Made by a program: the position numbers and the translations under genes. A stretch of 64,000 nucleotides of DNA, taken from contig JACGCN010000080.1 of NCBI GenBank assembly GCA_014905825.1, positions 45,327 to 109,326 of the forward strand, in the 5' to 3' direction. Source of the DNA: Lyophyllum atratum (taxonomy: Eukaryota; Basidiomycota; Agaricomycetes; Agaricales; Lyophyllaceae). The notes beneath the pieces were generated by a model. It saw only the letters and a program-made list of their open reading frames with translations. It ran no database searches and was not told where the DNA came from. Shown here piece after piece: positions 45,768 to 55,984 of the stretch (positions are counted from its first letter, which is position 1; each line of letters opens with the position of its first letter).

Positions 45768-48700
45768 CTACTGTTGTTGCTGCCCGTTGGATGTGGGAGT
45801 TTTACCAAACGTACCAAATGCACTATTGGTGGTGCCTGTCGTACCGAAACCGAAAGCACTAGGTCCTGTCGACGGCTTCCCAAATACGGACTGTCCAGTC
45901 GCAGGTTGGGACGCCTGAGGCGTCGTAGGGTTCTTTGCCGCATCACCGAAGCCGAAACCACCAAAGCCAGTCGCCGGGGCTGTGGACGACGAGGCGGATG
46001 TAGGACCAGATGCTCCAAACGAGAACGACGGCTTGTTAGCTGGAGGAGCAGCAGCAGGCGTCGTTGTCGAAGGTGTAGACGTAGCGCCAAATCCGAAAGG
46101 TGACGGTTTCGGGGCTTCGCCAGTTTGAGCAGGTGTCATACCCCCAAAGGTATTCGCAGCTCCACCTCCGAAAACATTGCTTGAACCGAAGGGTGAAGGT
46201 TTCGCCGCCGGGGCACCACTAGCACCTCCAAACCCAGCAAAGGGCGACTGTGTAGCAGGCGTAGACGACGTGCTGGCAGCGGGTGTAGTGCTTTGAGCAA
46301 ACGCATTCGAGGTGCCAAACGGCGACGGCGCGGGAGCAGTCGTAGACGACGTGCCAGCAGGAGTGGTTGATGCTGCCGGTCCCTTAGGAGCGAACGGGTT
46401 CGAAGTTCCGAACGCCGAGGTCGACGATGACGATTGCCCAAAGTTGAACTTGGGTGTCGTTGTCGCACCACCAGTAGCCGCGGGCGCGCCAGTCTTTGCG
46501 CTCTCACTCGACGGTGCAGGTGGGTTGAAACCGAATGGAGAGGGAGCAGCAGGCTTGGGCTGAGCAGTACCCAATGCGCCGCTCAACGACGACGTGGATG
46601 TAGCGGGCGCAGGTGTGGTGGAAGGTGTGGTGCTCGCTGGCTTATTAGACACGCCAAAATTGAATTTTGGAGTATTCGTCGTAGGGCCAGGAGCTGGGGC
46701 AGGCTGGGCAGTCGTGGTCTGAGGTACGTTCTGAGCATTCAGGTTCCCGAAGAAAGGTGTAGGCTTGGGGGATGCGGTCGCGCTGGGTTTAGCAAATGAA
46801 AATGCAGATGTAGTTTGTGTGGGCTGCGTTGCTGGCTGTGAAGTAGTAGGTGCGGGTCTTGCGAACAGAGAACCACCTGTGCCAGAGGCAGGCGTCTCCT
46901 CCTTCTTGGCTGCTGGCTGTGATGCCTGAATGGGCTGGGAAGGAGCACCGAAAGAGAATGGAGATGGGGTGGTGGACGAGGCACTTGAAGGCTTGGCAGA
47001 CGGAGGGTTCGACGTTGCAGGGGTGGAAGACGCTGGTGTAGGAGCTGGAGGGAATCCGAAAGATAACGGAGGTTTTGTTGTTTGCTGGTCCGGCTTGTTC
47101 CCAAAGAAGGCATTCGCAGGTTGCGGGGGTGCACCTCCTAGCGGAGAAATGCTAGGCGGGAATCCAGATGGCTTAGCCGCCTGTGAAGGTTGGGCTGGGA
47201 ACGAGAACGACGGTGTTGCGGTCTTGGGCTGTTGTTGTGGAGGGCCCGACGGACCACCCAACGGCGCCGTAGAAGGAGCGGCCTTCAAGTCGAGAGGCGG
47301 TGCAAAGGACACGGTGGGCGGCTTGCTCACGGCCTGAGCAGGCTTCGCGTCCTCGGGCTTCGTCACTGTAATTGTCGGAATGAACTTGGGAGCCGCAGCA
47401 GCCTCCTGTTCTTTCTTCAGCTTCTCAGCCTTCTCCTTGTCCTCTCTGAGCTTTTGCGCCTTCTCCTCCTCCTTCCTGCGGTTGGCCTCCCTCATCTTCA
47501 TCATAGCCTTCGCTTCTAGATCTTGCTTCTCCCACTTGGAATACATCTTATGACGCGGGGTACCATTGGTACTGTCAGCCAAACTGGGGCTGGGCGACGC
47601 TGGGCTACCGGGGTGCGTAGTACCACCGTTAAAGGCAGACGACACGCGGGCTGCCGACGCAATGCGTTTGCCTGACGTGACCGGTTGTTTCTGGAAAGGA
47701 TTGAGGCGGAGACCAACGTTAGAGGCGATAGACTGGCTATAGAGACTGCGATCCATTTGGCTGGATTGTGAAGAGCCAGGAGGAGGGGTAATCTGTCGAG
47801 ATGTGGAACTTGCGACAGAGGGAGCCGCCGAAGTAGATTTCCAGAGAAGATCTTTACCAGCAACCGGGGGTAGGTCCTGTCACATAAGAGACGATTAATT
47901 TGAATTTGACGAGATGAAGTGACATGATCTCTTACCTGTGATTCGCGAGAGGGTGTCTCTGGTTCCGCAGAGGGCTTATTAGAATCTTGCCAAGCCAAAA
48001 GAAGTTGGTTTTTCGCCTCTCGGTATTCCTCCTCGGTGAGCCAAGTCTCGATACAGACTTCAAGATTAGCTTGACGGTCGGGATGCTGTGAGTCCTTAGG
48101 CTATCGAAAGGACATCAGGAGACGCAACAAGATAGAGTGCGCGAGAAACATACCATGTTGAACTTTTGTCTTGCCTTCTTGACTAATGTCTGACGAAGGC
48201 GTTGACCGTTGGGTCCAATCTTGTATTTCACACCATTACTTTCCCATTCATCACCGATCTGCTTTGGCCGACCTCGGCTGGCAGATACCTGGGATTCATC
48301 CATGGATATATCACTTCGATCATCTTGCTCAGAGGAGACCGATCTCTTTCCCCTCTTCTTGCGCGAAACCTTGAGGGTGAGGCCATCGTCGTACTCGACT
48401 TCGCTCTCTTCTTCGCCGGCCAAGTCCCGATCACGTTTCTGGCCACGCGATGACACGCCCGCATCAGACTTCCTTTTAGCGTATGTCCTCCGTTTGCGGT
48501 GGCGCCGGCGTGCTTTCGACTCATCCTCTTCTTCAGCCTCGTGTGCACTATCGTCATCATCGCCACCGAATGTGGACCCAGCCTCCGCACGATCCCGTTT
48601 CCTGCCGCGAATACTTGATCTAAGCTCTCCGATGTCATCTTCATCTTCGTCGATATCCATGTCTTCAGCCACGCCCTGAGACGATTTGTCAAGCGAGAAT

Positions 48701-49709
48701 TTCCGTTGCCGCTTATCTCTCGGTGCTGACAGTAAGGCGTCTTCATAGTCGTTCTCATCTCCGAAAACACGTTTAGAGCCACGTTGGCGGACGTCGTATC
48801 TTTCGTGCCATTCGGGCTCCTCGTCGCCGCCGACGAACTCTTCATCTTCTACCCTCGTCTTTTTGGCATGATCAGGTCCAGTATCGAATTCATCGTCGTT
48901 AAAGCCACGCTTACGGCCTTCGTCGTCAGAAACATTGATGTATTTACGAATGGGTCGACGGGAGGGCCCTGACTTCGGAGGACTGTTGTCGACTTCGGGC
49001 TCAGCGATACGCACAACGGGTGCATAGTGGTCGTGTTCTTCAGCTTCGGCGTGGATTGCAAATGAGGGGTAGGGGCTAATAATAACATTGACGTCAGTGG
49101 GATTCGATCTCGTAAATTCTGCCCACATACTAGTTAGCATTTGTAGATGTGGACGGGAGATTGTCAGCAGACTCGTATCTCCCGGGGATAGCATTCGGCC
49201 TCATTGTTTGTGCGTTGCGTTGAATTCCTGAGTCAAAAGTTAGATAAGATTACGCCGATGACGAGAAAAGTCACGTACCCTGGCGTTGCCTGATGTTCTG
49301 GTCAGGCAGTGCATTGTACTGATCTTGGACCATTTCTTGGAGCTTCCCCCTTCTCGCTACAGCCTCGCCTTCCTGACGGGCACGCACCACAGCAGCGTAG
49401 GCCACATTGAAAGGCCGATGATCATTGTCCGGTATCCCGTGCCTCCTTCGCATTGACCTGGCAAGATTCGAAAATACGTTAGATATAACATCAGCAGAGC
49501 AAAAATACGACTCACAACTTGTAGGCCCTCTCCCGCCATACCAAGAATGTCTCCCAAGCGCGCATAGCCACGACGTAGAGTACAAGAAGGACTGCTGTGG
49601 CGAAAGCAGATTTTACTCCAAAGGAAAGGCTTGACCAGCGACCAGACTGGCTGTCGCGCGCATTGGGAAAAGTTGGGCCGCCGAGAATATCTGCAGATTC
49701 GCCGTCCAT
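45768..49709 (-). CDS. Membrane-anchored FG-repeat nucleoporin (POM121-like architecture)
   Basis: Start MDGESADILGGPTFPNARDS; one hydrophobic helix (AFATAVLLVLYVVAMRAWET) lies at residues about 34-53, followed by a basic RERAYK|LSMRRRHG segment. A raw reading stops at 49271, but a strong donor (CAGG|GTACGT) and an acceptor before 49213 join RQRQ to GIQRNAQTMRPNAIPGRYES in frame, linking the membrane exon to the downstream protein. The middle is acidic/basic with many KR-type nuclear signals. A conserved-looking block is ESNGVKYKIGPNGQRLRQTL. Next come ETWLTEEEYREAK and a short helix rich in Lys/Glu. The C-terminal 550 residues carry dozens of FG, FGF and PFG motifs in Ser/Thr/Pro/Ala-rich sequence. 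About 1,200 residues. It likely lines the pore, anchored in the pore membrane. Confidence 0.75.
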
Positions 49710-50532
49710 TGGGGAGAAGAATGGGACGCAGCGGGGAGGCGCTGGCCGCGTAGACGGGGTGGTGATGGTAAGAGAGAAGATATTGACAGCTGCTCAGCCA
49801 CAATGGTGTTTGGCCCTGCTTCATCGGAGTTTGTAACAGGCTATCTATAAAACGCCTTTTTTTTCTGCGGAACACGCTCACCGAGTCGTCTCTTACGTTC
49901 TCGCAATGCAAAATCTTTCCATATCGTGAACGTTTCCCCATTTTTTTTCATTTCTTCTTTCATCCCACCCGCGACGCCTAGGGACATGGCTTTTGTGCCT
50001 TCGTTACCTCAACTTGTGTGTGGAAGAGCGACCTTTTTGGCATTCCTTGGTCCACGCTTGAATGTCCAACTGTTACCAGTTTGTCCATGGCCATTCGAGT
50101 ACTAAACCGAGTAGACATCAGTTTGTACACTAGTAGATAGCCCTGCAATGCATATCTTTTGATAAGAACGCGTCCATTGATACCCTGCCCCTCCCTGCCT
50201 CAGTTGCTGGATTGTTCAAGGTGTTTTAAATTTTGTTCAAGGTGTTTGAGAGCAGCCGTCGCATCGAACAGGGACCAACCGGTGTGAGAACAGCCGTCGC
50301 ATCGAACGGGGACCAACCGTTCCACGCGCACTTACGTTGCGACGAGTACGCAAAGCTGCCCAAGCCCAACTTTTGTCGAGCCACAATCAGAAGCAATTTA
50401 CTCTGCCCAGGGTACGTGGGAAAAGCTGTTGGGTTTTTATAAGGAAAGGCCGGATATCATAGTATTTGTACTCCTCTCCCCACCCATTGTCAGATTTTCC
50501 TCCGTCACCCCTCCTCACCCTCCCTCTACAAA
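49710..50532. other. Divergent intergenic region with short tandem repeats
   Basis: About 820 bp of promoter for the nucleoporin and cytochrome b5. It includes the repeats at 50214-50319 listed separately. No ORF with support. Confidence 0.45.
50214..50319. repeat. Short tandem repeats upstream of cytochrome b5
   Basis: GTTCAAGGTGTTT occurs at 50214-50226 and 50235-50247. A 38-bp unit containing CAGCCGTCGCATCGAAC and GGGACCAACCG follows twice in tandem from 50248. The copies differ at only a few bases. Confidence 0.8.
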
Positions 50533-51215
50533 ATGGCCACCAAAACTGTCACTATCGATGACCTCCGCGCCCACAAGACGAAGGAGAGCTTCTACATCCT
50601 CATTCACGGCAAAGGTACGCTCTCCAACCAATCACACGCATTCCTTTTGTCGGCTCACTTTACTTCTTGAACCTAGTCTACGACGTCACGAAATTCATTG
50701 ACGAGGTGTGTATATCCTTCATACTCTATCGAAGGGCTATCGTCTCAAATGACCTGGTGAATTAGCACCCCGGAGGAGACGAGGTTATCCTTGCTGAGGG
50801 TGGTACGTGGCACTTGTTCTGACGTGTGCGTTTCCGTCGGACGCTGACCTACCCTTCTCCCATAGGCCAGGATGCGACAGAAGCATTCGAGGATGTCGGC
50901 CATTCAGACGAGGCCCGTGCTCTACTTCCCGAGATGCTTGTTGGCGAGTTTGAAGGTGGTGTACGTGACGGCCCCCGTTTCAACGTCTTAGTCACCGTAC
51001 TGACGAAAGGATAGGGTCTCAAGTTGAAATCCGGTGCAGCAGCCGCACAGGCATCCCGAGTGTCCGGTGCCGTCGAGCAGGGCTCAAAGTACGTCGAACA
51101 CCTGCCGTTCTCACCCATCAACTCACTCACCGCACCTGACAGTCTGATGTACTTCGTGCCTCTGGGTCTCCTCGGTGCTTACTTTGGATGGAGATTCTAC
51201 ACCGGGGCTGTTTGA
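50533..51215 (+). CDS. CYB5: Cytochrome b5, ER tail-anchored
   Basis: Electron carrier to ER desaturases, sterol enzymes and P450s. Five exons: MATKTVTIDDLRAHKTKESF with LIHGK; VYDVTKFIDE; HPGGDEVILAEGG (first haem His in HPGG); QDATEAFEDVGHSDEARALL (second haem His in VGHS); and a tail with a C-terminal hydrophobic helix, SLMYFVPLGLLGAYFGWRFY. About 145 residues, full length with both haem ligands. Exons are 30-200 nt and introns about 50-60 bp. Confidence 0.93.
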
Positions 51216-51797
51216 GGTCTTACCCGTCTCCGATGGTTGTCCATCTCATTGATTTATACCTACTTTGCATCTCGCATCACGCACCTCCTGTCAGAAATGC
51301 ACGTTCACTCATGTATTTTCTGGGTACCCTTAGGTTCAGGTGTCTATTGCACTCTAATGTATGGAAAATAGAGTCGAGCTTTTTTATATTCTTATCACAT
51401 GCTGGTTGAACGTCTCTGACATGAGAATAAGAAGCTGTCAGGTCTTCCTACTTGTTCCGCTATGTTCGCTTGCTCTGATTCGACTCGGAGTATATCTCGG
51501 TTGACTATAGAAAGCAGCAAGAGAGCAGTTATACATGGCGAAAACAGGCATGATATGCATACATCGAAAACTAAGCAAAAAAGCAAATTCAAGCCGAGGG
51601 AGATGACCATTATTTAGTCCAGCCAAGGACACTTCGCCCAACCCACAACCTCTACACACTTGAGCTGGCGTGTACTGTACATCCAGCACAAGTCTGGAGA
51701 AACCATGCAGGGGCACCAGACGATACAGATCTACAAAAATGTGCGGCCTAGCTTGAATGCCGGCGGGATGTATGGCAGACGACGGACAGCTCCAGAC
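51216..51797. other. Convergent intergenic region
   Basis: 3' flanks of cytochrome b5 and the RNase III gene. No gene recognised. A splice donor at the end of the RNase III exon could add one codon and a stop at about 51740-51750. Confidence 0.4.
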
Positions 51798-53044
51798 TCA
51801 CCAAACAAATATACCCATTTTCTCCAAACCGACTTTCGCGGCCTCATTCCGGGCAGCCTTCTTCGTGTTGCCCCTCCCCTTGCCATAAAACTCACCGTCG
51901 ACGACGACTTTGACGAACCAGACTGGCGTAGTCTTGGTGCCTTGCATCTCATCCTCGGCGCCTGGGTCGGCGCTGTCGTCGCTTCCCGAGTAGATCCACT
52001 CGACCTGGCGGTCCGACTTCTGCAGGTGCTGGTTGAAGAGCGCCAGGTGCCCGATGGTGGTCATTGGCGCCAACAAGTTGGTCGTGTCTGGGCAGCTCGT
52101 GGGGGACGACCGGGGGGACGAGGACGGGGTGGGGAGCGCAGGGAGTCCATGCTGCCTGCGGACTAGCTGGTACGCTGCTGTGGCGTAAGGCCTAAAGAGA
52201 GCGTCGAGCCAGTGCTTGACGGCATCGAGTCCCTGCTCGTGGTAGAGACCTCCGATAAACGACTATGGGCGCATGATCAGCAAGCTGATGTGAATGTGCA
52301 CAACGAGTGACAGCGTACTTCGAGAACATCGGCTGAAGGCGAGACATCAGATACGATCTCGATTTAATAACGGAACATCTACTCACCTTGTATATGTGTG
52401 GAAGCACGCAGGGTGATCGCCTGTGCAGGTGCAGCCTGAGACGATCAGGAAGCCGGTATTTCAGCGAACTGAATGAGAGTTACAGTTCTATTAAATAAGA
52501 TATCCTGATCGACGCAGAGAGGAACACTGACATCTCAGCAAGCGTGGCATTTCCGACGATTAAAGCTCGGATTTTCTGTATGATGGAGAAGAAGAAGCCC
52601 CGTTATTCATAGGTCATGGGTAGCTGGGCACCTCGGATCTCAAGATATGCCGTACAGGTCGGAGCACGTACAGTTGAAGGGCCGACGCGTAAACCGGGAT
52701 ACATTTGCATCATAAGGCTCGTTACGGAGAGCCCGAGGACAGAGTCGCCAAGATGCTCAAACCTGGCGAATAGCGCTTAATCGGCGTTGTAAACGGGGAG
52801 CTAGACGGGTAAGAACTCACTTCTCATTGTCTGGACTGGGATCGTTTAAATGGTCTTCAAAGATGTGGGTTGGGCGAGCATAGAGGCTACGGTGGGTGAA
52901 GACCTGCTGCTCGATCGCACGGTCGTTGATGACAGGTAGATCGGGGAAGTTGCATCCGTTTGGGCCAAAGTCAGGCCTGTGGAGGTATGGGGATGAGCGA
53001 AGCTCACGTCGGTGCCGAAGCGCATTCACTTACTTGAGGGACAT
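51798..53044 (-). CDS. RNase III with double-stranded RNA-binding domain
   Basis: Exon 1 is only MSLK, then PDFGPNGCNFPDLPVINDRA, the helical lead EQQVFTHRSLYARP (the family's xxAFTHxS motif), and after an intron the catalytic signature NEKFEHLGDSVLGLSVT with its Glu and Asp. A second acidic pair is rebuilt by splicing in ADVLESFIGGLYHEQG. The C-terminus is a dsRBD (PVWFVKVVVDGEFYGKGRG, then KKAARNEAAKVGLEKM). About 320 residues with at least six introns. With one RNase III domain and one dsRBD it resembles the Pac1/Rnt1 type rather than Dicer. A mitochondrial ribosomal relative (mL44 type) is possible, but the retained catalytic residues argue for an active nuclease. Confidence 0.85.
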
Positions 53045-53531
53045 GGTCGCTGTAATGGTACGGGGAGCGCTGAAAAAGAAAGTTGGAAAAGACCGAAGAG
53101 AGAGGGGGGGAGGCAGTCCTGTTGTGATGACTGTTATAAGGGAACCCTGGAAGGAGTATCGGGCTTTGATCCAGTTGAAGGACATGGTTGGACTCCGCCA
53201 TTTCCATTGCTATTGAAAGAGGGTTATCGATAGCAGTATCACATGATTACGTGTAGGTATTGGTCTCCGCACGAAATTCGGATGACTTGAAAGAGACGGC
53301 TTGCAAAAAGGGTTGTACAGTGCGAAGAGCAGCATGATGAGAGACGCGTGGAATGATGGTGTATCTGGTGTATCACATTGTACAGGATTCCTTTCTAATA
53401 ATATAATAAAGAGACAATAATTCTGTCCAAACGAGAAATGACGAATGAATAGCTGAAGAATTCGTCAATTCGATACACATACCAATCAGGGCCCCGCGGA
53501 GATGCGAGAATATGGACTACGAGGACTGGCG

Positions 53532-54409
53532 TCATGCTGACAGGTATAAATGCAGTTAGTTCAAGGTACAAAGAATTTTCGAGGGAAGTGCATACCCTGT
53601 GCAACAACTTCCGCCTGAGATTTCATGGCGAAATAGTCCTTGTGTAACCCACACTCGGTTTTCTCCTTACCTGCCCACCTCCCAGCCCTCTCGTCTTGGC
53701 CATCGGCAACCTTGACGGTACTGTGCCAATCACCTACACTCCGATAACCTTGATCAAGCAGTTTGTTTCTGGGCACCTGATTTTCGTTGATGTACCATTC
53801 CACGAGATGGAAGTTCCATTGAAACAGTGGGTTCAGTTTTAAGAGACCCGTAGAGTCAACTTCCAGGGGCTGAAGCGACGCTCGATCTGCGCCCTGCGAT
53901 GCTCGCCTTCCAGTGATGACAGCTTTGACACCCAAATCTTCGTAAGCCCGTCGGGCAGGCTCTACCTGAAGAAGATGGAGGTCAGCAGATCACATACATT
54001 GCAGGGGGGTGCGTCGAACCTTCACTACAAAGTCATATGTGTCTTCGTTGGTATCCCACAACTTTTGGCCGTACTTGTCTTCAAATCCTTTAACATCATC
54101 GCACCCTGCTGGTTTGTACACGTGTATCGGAACACTGTACTTGTTTTTCACATCTTCCACGAGCTCGTATGTCTCGGGGAAGTGATAGAGGGTATCAAGA
54201 AAAATCAGAGGAGGCGGTGTCGATGTAATTTTCGAAAGCATATCGATAGCAACAAGTCCTGTAAGGCCAAAGGCCGTCGTCTGGTAAAGGCTGGGTAGGT
54301 GATCTAGTGCCCATTTGAGGATTTCCTCTGGGGTGAGGGTGCTGAGATGGGCGTTGATTTCGTCGAGCTCTTCCTTGGACAAGGGCAGATCAAGAGGGGT
54401 AGGGACCAT
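53532..54409 (-). CDS. MET16: Phosphoadenosine phosphosulfate (PAPS) reductase
   Basis: Reduces PAPS to sulfite with thioredoxin in sulfate assimilation. MVPTPLDLPLSKEELDEINA leads to the nucleotide-binding region SLYQTTAFGLTGLVAIDML, then PLIFLDTLYHFPETYELV. After an intron come EPARRAYEDLGVKAVITGRR and SQGADRASLQPLEVD. The C-terminus carries the active-site KTECGLH motif. The frame runs on to 53561, but a donor after AQ and an acceptor before 53535 give the short ending VVAQA with a TGA at 53532-53534. About 275 residues, catalytic Cys present. The gene ends 488 bp from the RNase III start. Confidence 0.92.
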
Positions 54410-54709
54410 GGCTATCGACAACGATCAATAGTGAGAACTGCAGGAAGCCCATTTATATAGAAAGCAAACCAACCGGCTTAGCTGAGCGGAGGCAACGAGA
54501 TATAGCTTGCTCATCCGACTCATCGTCAAATTACATGCTTCCACACGTGATTGGATTGAGAACAATGTCGCCATTATCGCTTGAGTGAGCAGATTAGATT
54601 TCTAAGGTAAAAAATTATACAACATTCATGTTGACAAGCTACATAATTATTGAGGCTGTTGTCATGTAGGTCGTAAATGTCCAGATCCTCTGTCTTCAAA
54701 TGAGATCAT

Positions 54710-55663
54710 CTAAGATGCGGTAAGCTGGCGACGCGCTGGGGGTGCGGCTTGGTCTTTGTGTGCCTGCTTCTCTTGCTCTTGCGCCTCCAACTAAAAGAAG
54801 GGGATCAGATGATGTCACCGTAAAAGATACAAGTACCCACGATGTCTTTCCATGAATGGTCATTGCTAGGCTGGAGGAACAGATAAGCTGCGATTTCACA
54901 TCCTGTGAGGAAGAGAACGTACATGACTTGCTGCTGCTGCGCGCTTTGACTGAGTTAAAGCACCGGCCACTATCAGGATGCCAATAGTCAAGCCCTGGGC
55001 CCACATACGGGCTTGCACGACCTATAATGCGATTAGAAAACCGATGAAATATAAGGCTGGTCGTAGTACCTTTTGAGGGGTGGTTTGCAACCTAGCAGAG
55101 AATGTAAACAAGTAAAAGGTATCGAAGAAAAAGTCAAACACACTTGTCTCGCGAGATCAAAGCACCGGCGAGAGCCAAACTGGATGCCCATCCACCAAGA
55201 ATAAGGCTGTACTGGTGGCGCTCTGCCCAATCCGCAATCTTGTCCTTCGTCGACAACTCCTCCCAACGGGTGTCCTCCGCCGTCTGCCTTCCGTGCAAGA
55301 AACGAACACCTTCACCCTCCCTGTACGACGCGAGGTCAGCAGACCCTCCTTTACAGAACTGCAGGGTCGACGCACCATTTGGATTTATCGTACTCGAGAC
55401 CGCGGCGCTCAGCCTGGATGGACAGAATCGGGGCGACAACGATAACAACGCCCAATGCCTTGAGCGAGAGGGGCAATTGTCGGTAGCCCGGGAATTTACG
55501 GTTGAGGAAATACGAGAGGCCCACTGCAACGACAGTGCTTCCAACGGCACCTTCAATGGCACCTCTGCGCACGGCGGCTGCGTGGCCAGCAAGGTCCTCT
55601 TCACTTGCGATCTACAACGAGATTAGCTGAGTAGAGCGGGATGAGCAGACCACTGACCTTCAT
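54710..55663 (-). CDS. RCF2: Respiratory supercomplex factor 2 (HIG1-domain, Rcf2)
   Basis: Inner mitochondrial membrane protein that associates with complex IV and supercomplexes. Exon 1 is just MK, then IASEEDLAGHAAAVRRGAIE with the first helix (STVVAVGLSYFLNRKFPGY) and the second (ALGVVIVVAPILSI). The HIG1-type domain follows: EGVRFLHGRQTAEDTRWEEL, ERHQYSLILGGWASSLALAG, and WAQGLTIGILIVAGALTQ. The last two exons rebuild SHPSNDHSWKDILEAQEQEK, ending RRQLTAS at TAG (54710-54712). About 215 residues. Six short exons make the gene nearly invisible to simple ORF searches. Confidence 0.88.
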
Positions 55664-55984
55664 AATAATGTGGGGAGTAGATGTTGTGGCTGACCTCTGT
55701 GACGATGTTTCCACTTCTTTTAAGTTCCAGACCCCGGAATGTCATCATAGCCAGAACGGCAGTGGGTCATCGCGGAACAAGTACAGGCACCTGACAAAGC
55801 AGCTATTTCCGGCTCACTCCTCATAGTCCACGTCCGAATCTGCCCGCGACGAAAACATACAATTCATTGCAACAATCACAGAACTATGTACGTATGTAGA
55901 ATACCGTATGTATGTAACAATAAAAACACAAGCTGCTACCTAAGAACCTGGCAATCAAGGGGGAATAGATGAAGACGTCAACGA

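Noticed and set aside
49271..49709. Independent small membrane-protein gene
   Set aside because: Its apparent stop lies right after a consensus splice donor, and the acceptor before 49213 keeps the frame into the FG nucleoporin; merged instead.
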